This document shows positions 10,846 through 20,413 of a DNA stretch of 64,000 nucleotides, piece after piece; the stretch's first letter is position 1; each line of letters starts with the position of its first letter. Both the position numbers and the translations under genes were made by a program. This stretch comes from Arcobacteraceae bacterium (GTDB lineage Bacteria; Campylobacterota; Campylobacteria; Campylobacterales; Arcobacteraceae), in contig JAIOSF010000026.1 of NCBI GenBank assembly GCA_021107755.1, positions 1 to 64,000 of the forward strand, given 5' to 3'. The notes beneath the pieces are model-generated. The model had not been told where the DNA came from, made no database searches, and saw only the letters and a list, made by a program, of their open reading frames with translations.

Positions 10846-11193
10846 ATGAAAAAAGAAAATTTATTAATAATTGTTTCAACTAATAATGTTGATTCTATAT
10901 TAAAATTTCCACTTTTATATGGTGGAGTATCAATACCTAGGGGATATTGGAAACGAGTACATATTATATTTTGGGGAGCTTCTATTAAAGTGGTTCAAAC
11001 AAATGTAGATATAAGAAAAAAGGTTCAAGAGATGCAAAAAGATGGTGTGGAGTTTAGTTCTTGCATAGTTTGTGCTCAAGAATATAATGCAGTAGAAGAA
11101 CTAGAAAATATAGGGATACCTTGTAATCATACAGGGGAACTTTTAAATGAAGCTTTACAAAATGATAAATTATGGGCAACCTTAACGGTATAA
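10846..11193 (+). CDS. DsrE-like small protein
   Basis: VHIIFWGASIKVVQTNVDIRKKVQEMQKDGVEFSSCIVCAQEYNAVEELENIGI pattern. Confidence 0.65.
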   Translation: MKKENLLIIVSTNNVDSILKFPLLYGGVSIPRGYWKRVHIIFWGASIKVVQTNVDIRKKVQEMQKDGVEFSSCIVCAQEYNAVEELENIGIPCNHTGELLNEALQNDKLWATLTV

Positions 11194-11196
11194 AAT

Positions 11197-12054
11197 ATGA
11201 TAAAAATAGATATAAATAAAAAACTACATGGTGCAAATGGGGAGATGGATTTAGTTGTTAATCTTGATATAGCTCAAGGTGATTTTGTAGCACTAGCAGG
11301 GCAAAGTGGTAGTGGAAAAACTACGCTTTTGCGTATTCTAGCAGGTTTAGAAGATGCTAGTGGAACTATACAAGTTGGTGAAGAGATTTGGCTGGAGGGT
11401 AAAAAAGCACTCCCATCTCAAAAAAGAAAGATTGGATTTGTCTTTCAAGATTATGCACTTTTCCCTAATATGAGTGTAGAAGAAAATTTATTATTTGTTC
11501 AAAAAGATAAAGAGTTGGCTTCCAAACTATTAGAGCTAACAGAGCTTAGTGAATTAAGAGATAGATTGCCAAATACTCTTAGTGGTGGACAAAAGCAAAG
11601 GGTAAGTTTATGTCGTGCCATGATGAATAAGCCAAAACTACTTCTTATGGATGAACCACTCTCAGCTCTTGACCCTATTATGAGAACAAAACTGCAACAA
11701 GAGATATTGACACTGCATAAAGAGTTTGGAACTACAACAATTATGGTAAGTCATGACCCAAGTGAGATATATAGATTAGCTTCAAGAGTTATAGTATTAA
11801 ACTTTGGTGAGATTATCAATGACGGAACACCAAAAGATGTATTGCTTAAAACAAGTGGAAGTCAAAAATTTTCTTTTGAGGGGGAGTTATTGGATATTGT
11901 AAAAGTAGATGTGATAAATATTGCAATAGTTTCAATTGGTCAACAATTGGTTGAAGTTGTAGTAAGTGATGATGAAGTAAAGAGTTTAAGCATAGGACAA
12001 AGCGTGAGTGTAAGTACAAAAGCATTTACCCCAATGATTCAAGGGCTACAATAA
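11197..12054 (+). CDS. modC: Molybdate ABC transporter ATP-binding protein
   Basis: Walker A GQSGSGKTTLLR; LSGGQKQRVSLCRAMM; LLMDEPLSALD. Confidence 0.93.
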   Translation: MIKIDINKKLHGANGEMDLVVNLDIAQGDFVALAGQSGSGKTTLLRILAGLEDASGTIQVGEEIWLEGKKALPSQKRKIGFVFQDYALFPNMSVEENLLFVQKDKELASKLLELTELSELRDRLPNTLSGGQKQRVSLCRAMMNKPKLLLMDEPLSALDPIMRTKLQQEILTLHKEFGTTTIMVSHDPSEIYRLASRVIVLNFGEIINDGTPKDVLLKTSGSQKFSFEGELLDIVKVDVINIAIVSIGQQLVEVVVSDDEVKSLSIGQSVSVSTKAFTPMIQGLQ

Positions 12055-12090
12055 AACTACTAGAGTGATACTCTAGTAGTTTTATTTTTT
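12053..12090 (+). terminator. Rho-independent terminator of mod operon
   Basis: AAAACTACTAGAGT-GATA-CTCTAGTAGTTTTATTTTTT. Confidence 0.88.
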
Positions 12091-12715
12091 CTTTCTGGTT
12101 TTAGAAACTCTTGCTTTGTTTACTTTATATTTTGTTTTTTCTAACTTTTCTATAAGCTCAACAGCAATTTTATGCATATTTATTACAATATCTTTTTTTT
12201 CCCCCTCTAAATTTTTACCATATAGTTCAAACTTTTCAATTAATGTTGTATAATCAACATCTTTAAGGAAAGGATACAATACAGTTGATCTTTCATTTTC
12301 TAAAATCCAATGACTCAGTGTACATACAACCACAAGCTCTGGTATCCACCATGTTTGGTTTGTTGGGATATCTACCTCTACTTTTTTTGCTAAAACATCA
12401 TAATATGTAATAAGGGGTTCTTCAAACTTTGCTAATGATCTTAGTTCAGGATGTTTTTTAGCACTTTGAACTAGATTGAGTAGATAATCTACATTTTACT
12501 ACGCACTCTTGAAGTTGATCTTTTAACTCTCTTAGTGTATCATAGATATAGATTGTTTCATCATCTGTCCCAACAATTGGTTGCCAATCATTGTTATCAA
12601 CTCGTTCAAAGAACCTCTCCAGTGCAGTTCTTGCAAATACAAGTAATGCTTCTGTTTTTATATCTCTTAAAAGTCGAGGCTTTATCCTTTTTTTTGTGCA
12701 GTTATCTTGAATCAT
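12082..12715 (-). pseudogene. Frameshifted uncharacterised gene (ORFs 12458-12715 and 12082-12333 are pieces of one frame-disrupted reading frame)
   Basis: After LKDQLQECVVK the -1/+2 frame continues VDYLLNLVQSAKKHPELRSLAKFEEPLITYYDVLAKKVEVDIPTNQTWWIPELVVVCTLSHW without stop into the second ORF. Confidence 0.75.
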
Positions 12716-12825
12716 TGTTTCCCTTATAATTTTTTGAAGATTATTTCATAAAATTATAAAAGTTATTTTAATTTTTTAGAGTAGTTTAATTATTTTGATT
12801 AGAAATTTTAAGAAGAGGTTAACTG

Positions 12826-13755
12826 TTAGTTTGATACTACAGTTTTATTTCTTCCTATATTTTTGGCTTTATAAAGAGCTTCATCTGCCCTTGAGAGGGT
12901 AAGCTCTATATTGTTGTTATCAACCTCACTAAATTGAGCAACTCCTATACTAACAGTAAATTTTACCTCTGTATCAAGGTGAACACTTATAGATGTTTTT
13001 TCTATATCTTGTCTTACTTTTTCAGCTACCTTATAGGCACCATCGAGATCACAATCTTGAAGTAACATAACAAACTCTTCCCCACCAAATCGTGCAACAA
13101 TATCACTTGTTCTTACCTCTGCTTCAATTATATGGGCAACTTTTATTATAACTTCATCTCCAACAAGATGTCCATAGGTATCATTGATTTTTTTGAATTT
13201 ATCAATATCTAAAGTAATAATACTAAACGGGATATTATTATTTCTTTGTGAGAAAGATTTGATTTTTTTAGATTGTTCTGAGAAGTATCTTCTATTAAAT
13301 ATTTGAGTGAGAGGATCTCTATGGGACATATCTATAAGTTCCTCATTTGCCTTTTCAAGTTTTTGATTAATTTCACACATCAAAGTATTATCATAAATAT
13401 AGATACAAATATATTTTTTTTCTATATCATAAGGAAGTATTGTAATATCTTGTTGCATAGATTCAAATATTGTATTTGTAATATTACTTACAGGTATATT
13501 GATAAGGTATCTATTAGTATTAAGACTTAAAAATGAAGGATTATTTGTTACCAATACTGTTTTTGCTTTTCTTTTGAGTTTTTTTTCATTGATATATGGA
13601 AAATATTTACAAATATTTTTGCTTAAAATATCTTTTTCTTTAATTTTAGTATATATCTCAAGCCATTTATTCCAAGCTAGTACATTCAAATCTTCATCAA
13701 GAATAATAATTCCATTATTAACAGTATTAAAAATTATGTTGTTATTTATTTGCAT
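12826..13755 (-). CDS. PAS-GGDEF diguanylate cyclase
   Basis: DPLTQIFNRRYF; RFGGEEFVMLL. Confidence 0.9.
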   Translation of the reverse strand: MQINNNIIFNTVNNGIIILDEDLNVLAWNKWLEIYTKIKEKDILSKNICKYFPYINEKKLKRKAKTVLVTNNPSFLSLNTNRYLINIPVSNITNTIFESMQQDITILPYDIEKKYICIYIYDNTLMCEINQKLEKANEELIDMSHRDPLTQIFNRRYFSEQSKKIKSFSQRNNNIPFSIITLDIDKFKKINDTYGHLVGDEVIIKVAHIIEAEVRTSDIVARFGGEEFVMLLQDCDLDGAYKVAEKVRQDIEKTSISVHLDTEVKFTVSIGVAQFSEVDNNNIELTLSRADEALYKAKNIGRNKTVVSN

Positions 13756-13769
13756 AATAGAGCCTTAAA

Positions 13770-14387
13770 TTAAAGATTTTCTAAAGCATTATCAAGTGCT
13801 TTTTTTAGAAAAATAGATGATTCTTTTTTAGTTAAAATCATCAGCTCACCCTTAATATTCTGCTCTTTAAAATTTAGTTCTGTTGAGATTATAATTACAT
13901 GACTATATTCCCCTTCAAATCTTTTATCAAATTCATCAATAGAGTTTATTTTTGTAATATGAGGGGCACTAAATGAGATACTTGTATCTACTAATGAAGC
14001 TAGTTTCCCTGAAGTAGCAGAAGAAAGAATATTAGTAATCTCTAGTATTATATCTTTTATCTCATTTTCATCAATTTCATCATCACTTAGGTCAAATTCC
14101 CGTGCAAGGTTTATACTTGAAATTTCATCTATGATAAAAATGTTTTCACCTGCAAGGTATCCATTAACTAATTGATTTGATACATAGTATTTATTTTTAC
14201 TTAAAAGTTTTTCATTAAGATGTTTTCTTAAATCACAAGATGAAATAGTATCAATATTTGGTATACTTAATGTTGCAAACTTTCCAATTATTTCAGAAAT
14301 TGCTGCTGTTGCAGCACCATAAGAGATATTCATGAGCTCTTGTAAACAATCTTTTTCATCTTCGTTTAATTCAATTAAATTTTTCAT
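13770..14387 (-). CDS. CheC-like chemotaxis phosphatase
   Basis: LQELMNISYGAATAAISEIIG and EITNILSSATSGKLAS motifs. Confidence 0.7.
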   Translation of the reverse strand: MKNLIELNEDEKDCLQELMNISYGAATAAISEIIGKFATLSIPNIDTISSCDLRKHLNEKLLSKNKYYVSNQLVNGYLAGENIFIIDEISSINLAREFDLSDDEIDENEIKDIILEITNILSSATSGKLASLVDTSISFSAPHITKINSIDEFDKRFEGEYSHVIIISTELNFKEQNIKGELMILTKKESSIFLKKALDNALENL

Positions 14388-14750
14388 CTATATTAATCCT
14401 AATGTTGATAACATACTTTTTAAATTATTTTGGTTTATAGGTTTCTTTATAAATCCAATAGCTCCATTATCTTTTGCTTTTTGCATAGAAAGCTCTTGTA
14501 TATCAGCACTTATAACTATAATTTTTGCTTCTGAATCAAATAAACAGATCTCTTTAATAGCCTCAAATCCATCCATTACTGGCATAGTTAAGTCCATAAA
14601 ACATATTGTCGGTTTATTTTCTTTATAAAGATTTACAGCTTCTAGACCATCTTGTGCTTCACTTATCTCTACATTTTCTCCAACTACAAGTTTTAAGTTT
14701 TTAACAGCCATTTTTCGTGCCATTCTTGAGTCGTCCACTACCAAATACAT
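14388..14750 (-). CDS. CheY-like response regulator
   Basis: VVDDSRMARKM; CFMDLTMPVMDG; KKPI. Confidence 0.9.
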   Translation of the reverse strand: MYLVVDDSRMARKMAVKNLKLVVGENVEISEAQDGLEAVNLYKENKPTICFMDLTMPVMDGFEAIKEICLFDSEAKIIVISADIQELSMQKAKDNGAIGFIKKPINQNNLKSMLSTLGLI

Positions 14751-15002
14751 AATGACAATCCTTATTTATTTTTTATAGACTATCATAAAAAAGCTGAAAG
14801 AATTAAGAAATTAATTATAATATTATATAACAAAAAATTATTTTTATATAATTATGATACTACAAAAAAGAAAGTTGGTGTTAAATGGTTTCAAAAATGT
14901 AAATAATATTTAGCCATATTATTTAGATAAATAGACACTAGATTACTTTAAAATAGGCTTTTATAGATAGAAGACAAAGATATTAAAATCCTTTTAAATT
15001 TA

Positions 15003-15018
15003 TGGAATAGTACTTGCA
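15003..15018 (+). promoter_or_regulatory. Sigma54 -24/-12 promoter
   Basis: TGGAATAGTACTTGCA, 38 nt upstream of sORF ATG. Confidence 0.85.
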
Positions 15019-15053
15019 TAATTGTTACTAATTTATAAAATTTTAAAGGGAAG

Positions 15054-15152
15054 ATGATGGAAACTTATATATTACCAATTATATTAATATCTTATACTAT
15101 TGCCATAGTAATTTATACAAATAAAACTTATGCAAAAATGACAAAAAGGTAA
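15054..15152 (+). CDS. 32-aa predicted single-pass membrane peptide (absent from ORF track)
   Basis: MMETYILPIILISYTIAIVIYTNKTYAKMTKR, RBS aaaggga, 3 nt before the next ATG. Confidence 0.65.
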   Translation: MMETYILPIILISYTIAIVIYTNKTYAKMTKR

Positions 15153-15155
15153 TCC

Positions 15156-16262
15156 ATGAAAGTAGCAACACCAGAAAATACATTAGAATTTGCCAAAAAA
15201 TTTTCACACTATAAAGATTTTTATACTCAAAGCAATGGGTTGATATTTTCAAAACTAGGTTTAGGTACATTTAATAAAGAACCATACAAAGAGGAAAACT
15301 ATGTTTTTCATTATATTGCAGGGGTTAAAGAAGCCGTTAAAAATGGAATTAACTTAATAGATACAGCAAGTAACTATAGATATGGACAAAGTGAAAAAGA
15401 GATAGGCGTTGCATTAGAAGAGCTATATGAAGAAGATTCAGTAAAAAGGGAAGATTTAATTATATGTTCAAAAGGTGGTTTTATACAGTTAGATTATCCA
15501 TTTCCAGAGAATCCATATACTTGGATAGATGAAAATATTGTTAGTAAAAAATTAGCAACTAAAGATGAAATCGAGTTAGATCAACACTGTATGACACCAG
15601 ATTATTTAGAATGGTCTTGTAGAAGAAGTTTAGAAAATCTTGGAGTTGAAAGTTTAGATATCTATTATCTTCATAACCCAGAGATGCAGGTTTTAAAATT
15701 AGGTGAGAAAAACTTTTATAAACAAATAGAGAAAATATTCAAAAGGTTTGAAAAGTTAGCTGATGAGGGACTATTTAAATATTATGGTGTGGCTGTTTGG
15801 AATGGTTTTATGTCTGAAATAAATGAAAATATTGAGATAGAAAAATTAGTTGAGTGTGCAAAAAAAGTTGGTGGTGAAAATCATAGATTTAAATATATCC
15901 AAACCCCTTTTAATATGGGAAAAACAACAGCATATACAACACCAACTCAAAAAGTTAATGGTGAAAAATGCACTATTTTACAAGCTGCATATAGATTAGG
16001 TTTAGGTGTTATTGGTAGTTCTAGTTTATTACAAATGAATCTTTTTAAAAAATCATTTACAGCAGAAACAGGGGTGATTTTAGACAATAGTATGACTTTA
16101 AAAAGTGATATTCAATTAGCATTACAATTTGTTCGCTCAACTCCTGGAATTGTAAGTGGACTTTTTGGAAGTAAAGTCCCTGTAAATATAAAACAAAATT
16201 GTGAAATATCAAAAGTAAAAGCAGTACCAAAAAGTAAATATGATTTACTGTATAGGTTGTAG
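15156..16262 (+). CDS. Aldo/keto reductase
   Basis: LGLGTFN; NLIDTASNYRYGQSEKEIG; ICSKGG; YYLHNPE. Confidence 0.88.
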   Translation: MKVATPENTLEFAKKFSHYKDFYTQSNGLIFSKLGLGTFNKEPYKEENYVFHYIAGVKEAVKNGINLIDTASNYRYGQSEKEIGVALEELYEEDSVKREDLIICSKGGFIQLDYPFPENPYTWIDENIVSKKLATKDEIELDQHCMTPDYLEWSCRRSLENLGVESLDIYYLHNPEMQVLKLGEKNFYKQIEKIFKRFEKLADEGLFKYYGVAVWNGFMSEINENIEIEKLVECAKKVGGENHRFKYIQTPFNMGKTTAYTTPTQKVNGEKCTILQAAYRLGLGVIGSSSLLQMNLFKKSFTAETGVILDNSMTLKSDIQLALQFVRSTPGIVSGLFGSKVPVNIKQNCEISKVKAVPKSKYDLLYRL

Positions 16263-16265
16263 TGA

Positions 16266-17915
16266 ATGATATTTGATGTAATTGTTGTAGGTGGTGGCGT
16301 TGCTGGTTTGATGGCTGCTATTGAAGCTAAAAGTGATACTACGCTAAAAGTTGCAGTTGTAACAAAAGGGAATCTTTTTAAATCAAATAGTAGTCTAGCT
16401 AGTGGTGGAATAAACGGTGTTTTGGATAAAAATGATAAAGAGGGTATATCAAAACATATTGATGATACTTTAAAAGGTTCCTATGGACTAGCAGATAAAA
16501 AAGCTGTAACTTATATGTGTGAACAAGCTCCACTAATCATCTCAAAACTTGCAGATTATGGGGTGAATTTTGATAAAGATGAAAATGGAAATATAGCTCA
16601 AAGAAGTTTTGGTGGTGGAAGCAGTAAAAGAACTTGTTATGTTGGTGATAAAACAGGTTCAGCTATAACACAAGCACTTATTAAAAAAGCAAAAACTGTA
16701 GGTGTAGAGTTTTTAGTAAACCATTTTGTGATGAATATTACAAAAATAGACAATAAAGTAAGTGGGATAGTAGTTTTAAGAAGACTAGATTCTTCTGTGA
16801 TGGTCTATCCCGCAAAATCAGTTGTATTAGCAGGTGGTGGATATGCTGGTCTTTACAGAGGTTTTAGTACAAATGCTCAAGACTATACAGGTGATATGCT
16901 CTCAATTGCTTTACGAGCTGGATTAGCTTTAAAAGATATGGAGTTTGTACAGTTTCATCCAACTGGATTTATAAAAACAAGTTATCTTGTAAGTGAAGCA
17001 GCACGAGGTGAGGGTGGCTATCTTATAAATAGTGAAGGTGAGCGATTTGTTGATGAACTAGATACAAGAGATGTGGTAAGTCGTGCTATTTCAAAACAGA
17101 TTAATGATGGTAAAGAGGTGTTTATAGATTTAAGACATTTAACCCCTGAACATATAGAATCAAAACTTCCAAGTTTACAAAAAGCTGCTTTGATGCAAGC
17201 TGGTGTTGATATCACATCAGAGCTACTCCCTATAAAACCAGTGGCTCACTATACAATGGGTGGTATAGAGGCAAATATGACAAGAACAACAATTAAAGGT
17301 CTTTTTGTATGTGGTGAGTGTGCTGTAAATGGGGTACATGGAGCAAATAGACTTGGTGGTAACTCTCTTTTAGAGGGTGCTGTTTTTGGAGAACTAGCAG
17401 GCAGAAATGCGTTAAAGTATAGTGAACGAAAAGCATTTTTGCCAATTGATTACAATATTGTAGTAAAAGATCAACAAAAAGTTGACTATATCTTCGATCA
17501 AGATACAACAAAAAACTTTAATTCTATGAGAATATCTGTTGGGAAAACAATGTTTGAATTAGCTGGAATTAGTAGAAGTAAGCAGAAGCTTTTTAAAGCA
17601 TTAGATTATTTAAAATATTTACGAAGAGAATCTGGAACACTCCATTGTATAGATAAGGGGAGAAATAATAATGTAGAGCTTGTCTCTATATTGGAGTTAC
17701 AAAATGCACTAGAGGTGGCACAAACTGTTGTAATTAGTGCACGAAAAAGAAAAGAGAGCCGTGGTGCACACCATAGGGATGATTATCCTGATACAAATGA
17801 TGAATATAAACACAGTATTTTAGTAAATGAACTAAAAAGAGGTTTTTATAAAGTGTGGTTACAAAAAAATAATATACTAGGGTATTTGCGAAGATTGGTT
17901 GCAAATAATAACTAG
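16266..17915 (+). CDS. FAD-dependent fumarate reductase/L-aspartate oxidase-like flavoprotein
   Basis: VIVVGGGVAGLMAAIEA; FVQFHPTGF; HGANRLGGNSLLE; SRGAHHRDDYP. Confidence 0.88.
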   Translation: MIFDVIVVGGGVAGLMAAIEAKSDTTLKVAVVTKGNLFKSNSSLASGGINGVLDKNDKEGISKHIDDTLKGSYGLADKKAVTYMCEQAPLIISKLADYGVNFDKDENGNIAQRSFGGGSSKRTCYVGDKTGSAITQALIKKAKTVGVEFLVNHFVMNITKIDNKVSGIVVLRRLDSSVMVYPAKSVVLAGGGYAGLYRGFSTNAQDYTGDMLSIALRAGLALKDMEFVQFHPTGFIKTSYLVSEAARGEGGYLINSEGERFVDELDTRDVVSRAISKQINDGKEVFIDLRHLTPEHIESKLPSLQKAALMQAGVDITSELLPIKPVAHYTMGGIEANMTRTTIKGLFVCGECAVNGVHGANRLGGNSLLEGAVFGELAGRNALKYSERKAFLPIDYNIVVKDQQKVDYIFDQDTTKNFNSMRISVGKTMFELAGISRSKQKLFKALDYLKYLRRESGTLHCIDKGRNNNVELVSILELQNALEVAQTVVISARKRKESRGAHHRDDYPDTNDEYKHSILVNELKRGFYKVWLQKNNILGYLRRLVANNN

Positions 17916-17929
17916 GAATGAATAATGCA
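17914..17929 (+). promoter_or_regulatory. Candidate sigma54 promoter of nifT
   Basis: AGGAATGAATAATGCA, 31 nt from GC to nifT ATG; overlaps the upstream stop codon. Confidence 0.6.
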
Positions 17930-17957
17930 TATTATATATAAATATAAAGGATAATTT

Positions 17958-18167
17958 ATGGCAAAAGTGATGTTAAGAGAAGCAAATGGGGAAATATATT
18001 TCTATATAGCAAAAAAAGATATGGAAGAGACTATAGAAACTATTGAATTTAGTGATGATGATAATTGGGGTGGAGAAGTAGAACTAAGTAATGGTGAAAC
18101 TTGGTGGATACAACCAGGTCCAAAAAACCTACCAAAAGAGGAAGTTTGTAAAAAACTAGCCGATTGA
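17958..18167 (+). CDS. nifT: NifT/FixU family protein
   Basis: MAKVMLREANGEIYFYIAKKDMEETI...WGGEVELSNGETWWI. Confidence 0.88.
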   Translation: MAKVMLREANGEIYFYIAKKDMEETIETIEFSDDDNWGGEVELSNGETWWIQPGPKNLPKEEVCKKLAD

Positions 18168-18188
18168 TTAAAATGTATACATAAGAGG

Positions 18189-18209
18189 TGTTTATATTAT
18201 TTATAAACA
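18189..18209. promoter_or_regulatory. 21-bp palindrome in the nifA promoter region
   Basis: TGTTTATA-TTATT-TATAAACA, followed by TATAAT at 18214. Confidence 0.55.
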
Positions 18210-18249
18210 AGAGTATAATATAAGAAATATTATATAGATTGGATGAATT

Positions 18250-19770
18250 ATGAATAGTGAAGATAGTTTGATACAAATAGAACTTAATGTTTTACAAGAT
18301 ATAGCTACAATAATAGCCGATTCAAGAGGACAAATAGTAGAGTCTTTAGAGAAGTGTCTAAAAATACTCAAAAAAAATCTTGATTTAGAAAATTGTGTTA
18401 TATATAAATTAGAAGATGATATGTTAAACATATTTGCTTCTATAGATTTTAATAAGCACCAAAAAATTATATCAGAATATAGACTAGGTGAGGGTGCTAC
18501 AGGTTTAGCTGCAAAGAGTATGGAACCTGTTGTTATTGAAAATGTACATAATGATATATTATTTTTAAATAAATCTGGAAATAGAAGTAGTGATACTATT
18601 TCATATATCGCAGTTCCTATGATTGTAGAACATGAAACAATTGGTGTGTTAGCAACTAATCTTACAAAATCTACAAAAATAGACTTTGATGATACTGTGA
18701 GAATACTATCAATTATTAGTTCTTTATTTGCTCAAAGTATGTATTCACATTTTGTCTTAGAAGATGAGAAAGAGAAGTTAAAAGATCTTAAACAGTATTA
18801 TAAAATGGAGTGGGATTCAAAAGTGCATAATTTTGGTGACATAATTGGCGAGAGTAAGAAGATGAAGGATGTCTATAGAGTTATTGAGCGAATTGCGCAA
18901 AGTGATGTGACTATTCTTGTGAGAGGTGAAACTGGAACTGGTAAAGAACTAGTAGCAGCTGCAATACATAAAAGAAGTCGCAGAGCAGAAGAGCCATTTG
19001 TAAAATTAAACTGTGCAGCTATAACTGATAGTTTACTAGAAAGTGAGCTATTTGGACATGAAAAAGGTGCATTTACAGATGCTAAAGAGACTAGAAAAGG
19101 GCGATTTGAGCTTGCAGATAAGGGGACTTTATTTTTAGATGAGATAGGGGATATTAGTGCGAGTGCTCAAGTAAAATTACTAAGAGTTTTACAAGAAAGA
19201 GAGTTTGAACGAGTTGGTGGAAGCAAAACTATCAAAGTCAATGTAAGACTAGTGGCTGCAACAAATCGAAATCTTGAACAGATGGTAAAAGATGGAGAGT
19301 TTAGAGAAGATTTATATTATAGATTAAATGTTATACCAATAGATTTACCTCCATTGAGAAAAAGGGGTGAAGATATAAAACTTCTTGTAAACTTTTTTCT
19401 TGAAAGAGCTGTGAAAAACCATAAGAAGATGGTAACTATTACAGATGAGGCGATGGATAAACTTATGGGTTATCCTTGGCCTGGAAATGTAAGAGAGATG
19501 GAAAATACTATTGAGAGAATTGTATTGATGGGTGATGAAAAAGGTATAAATGCAGCAGATATGCTTCTACTCCTTCCAGCTTTAAAAAATGAAAAGTTAA
19601 TTGAAGAGTATAAAACAATTTCAATGGAAAATAGAACATTGGATGAGCTAGAGAAAGAAGCGATAGCAAAAGCACTCAAAGATTGTAGTAACAATCAATC
19701 AAAAGCAGCTGAGATGTTAGGGATAACAGTCAGACAAATAGGATATAAAGTGAAAAAATATGGAATCTGA
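18250..19770 (+). CDS. nifA: Nif-specific sigma54 activator NifA (GAF-AAA+-HTH)
   Basis: GETGTGKELVAAAIH; ESELFGHEKGAFTDA; GTLFLDEIGD; C-terminal HTH NNQSKAAEMLGITVRQIGYKVKKYGI. Confidence 0.93.
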   Translation: MNSEDSLIQIELNVLQDIATIIADSRGQIVESLEKCLKILKKNLDLENCVIYKLEDDMLNIFASIDFNKHQKIISEYRLGEGATGLAAKSMEPVVIENVHNDILFLNKSGNRSSDTISYIAVPMIVEHETIGVLATNLTKSTKIDFDDTVRILSIISSLFAQSMYSHFVLEDEKEKLKDLKQYYKMEWDSKVHNFGDIIGESKKMKDVYRVIERIAQSDVTILVRGETGTGKELVAAAIHKRSRRAEEPFVKLNCAAITDSLLESELFGHEKGAFTDAKETRKGRFELADKGTLFLDEIGDISASAQVKLLRVLQEREFERVGGSKTIKVNVRLVAATNRNLEQMVKDGEFREDLYYRLNVIPIDLPPLRKRGEDIKLLVNFFLERAVKNHKKMVTITDEAMDKLMGYPWPGNVREMENTIERIVLMGDEKGINAADMLLLLPALKNEKLIEEYKTISMENRTLDELEKEAIAKALKDCSNNQSKAAEMLGITVRQIGYKVKKYGI

Positions 19771-20299
19771 TATTATATATAAAAATGAACAGTTTGATTT
19801 GTGTGATGACTTTATCGATATAGGTTATATGGCTGAAAACTTTGAAGTGGTTGATACAAATGGTGAAAAGCAAGAGATAAAAAGAAGTCATAGTGATGGT
19901 TCTATGAGTTTATTTATCTCATTTCCTGATACTAGTGATGATTTTAGTAAAGAGATTTTAAAAATCGATCAGTTTATGAGTAAGATTCAAGTTCCTATTA
20001 AATGTTATTTTATATTTAATGAAGAGTTAGAAGATACAACAGTTTTTAAAAATAGACTAAAAAAATTTGAGATGGTTTTTGATAGTGAAGATGAATTTGG
20101 AAATATGTATGGAACAAAAATAGTAAGTGGTAGTTTAGAAAACAAACTTACAAAAGCATTGTTTCTTATCTCAAAAGATGGGGCGGTATTTTTTTTGGAT
20201 ATGCCAAAAGATTTAGAAAAAGAGTTTGATTTAGAGAGATTGCAAGTGGAACTAAACAAAGCATATGTAACATATACTGGCACAGGATGTCATGGATAA
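19760..20299 (+). CDS. Thiol peroxidase-like redoxin-fold protein without peroxidatic Cys
   Basis: GYMAENFEVVDTNGEKQEIKR...LFISFPDTSDDFSKEILKIDQF; the DTxxC position reads DTSDD. Confidence 0.65.
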   Translation: MESDIIYKNEQFDLCDDFIDIGYMAENFEVVDTNGEKQEIKRSHSDGSMSLFISFPDTSDDFSKEILKIDQFMSKIQVPIKCYFIFNEELEDTTVFKNRLKKFEMVFDSEDEFGNMYGTKIVSGSLENKLTKALFLISKDGAVFFLDMPKDLEKEFDLERLQVELNKAYVTYTGTGCHG

Positions 20300-20360
20300 A
20301 CCTTAAGTATCTCATAAATAGAAAAGTTACTTTTTTTATTTTAGAAGGGTAATTCTTAAG

Positions 20361-20376
20361 TGGAATGGCTTATGCA
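20361..20376 (+). promoter_or_regulatory. Sigma54 -24/-12 promoter
   Basis: TGGAATGGCTTATGCA, 40 nt from GC to preferred ATG (20414). Confidence 0.82.
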
Positions 20377-20413
20377 ATATGTTTATCATATAAAGTAATA
20401 AATGGGAAGTATA

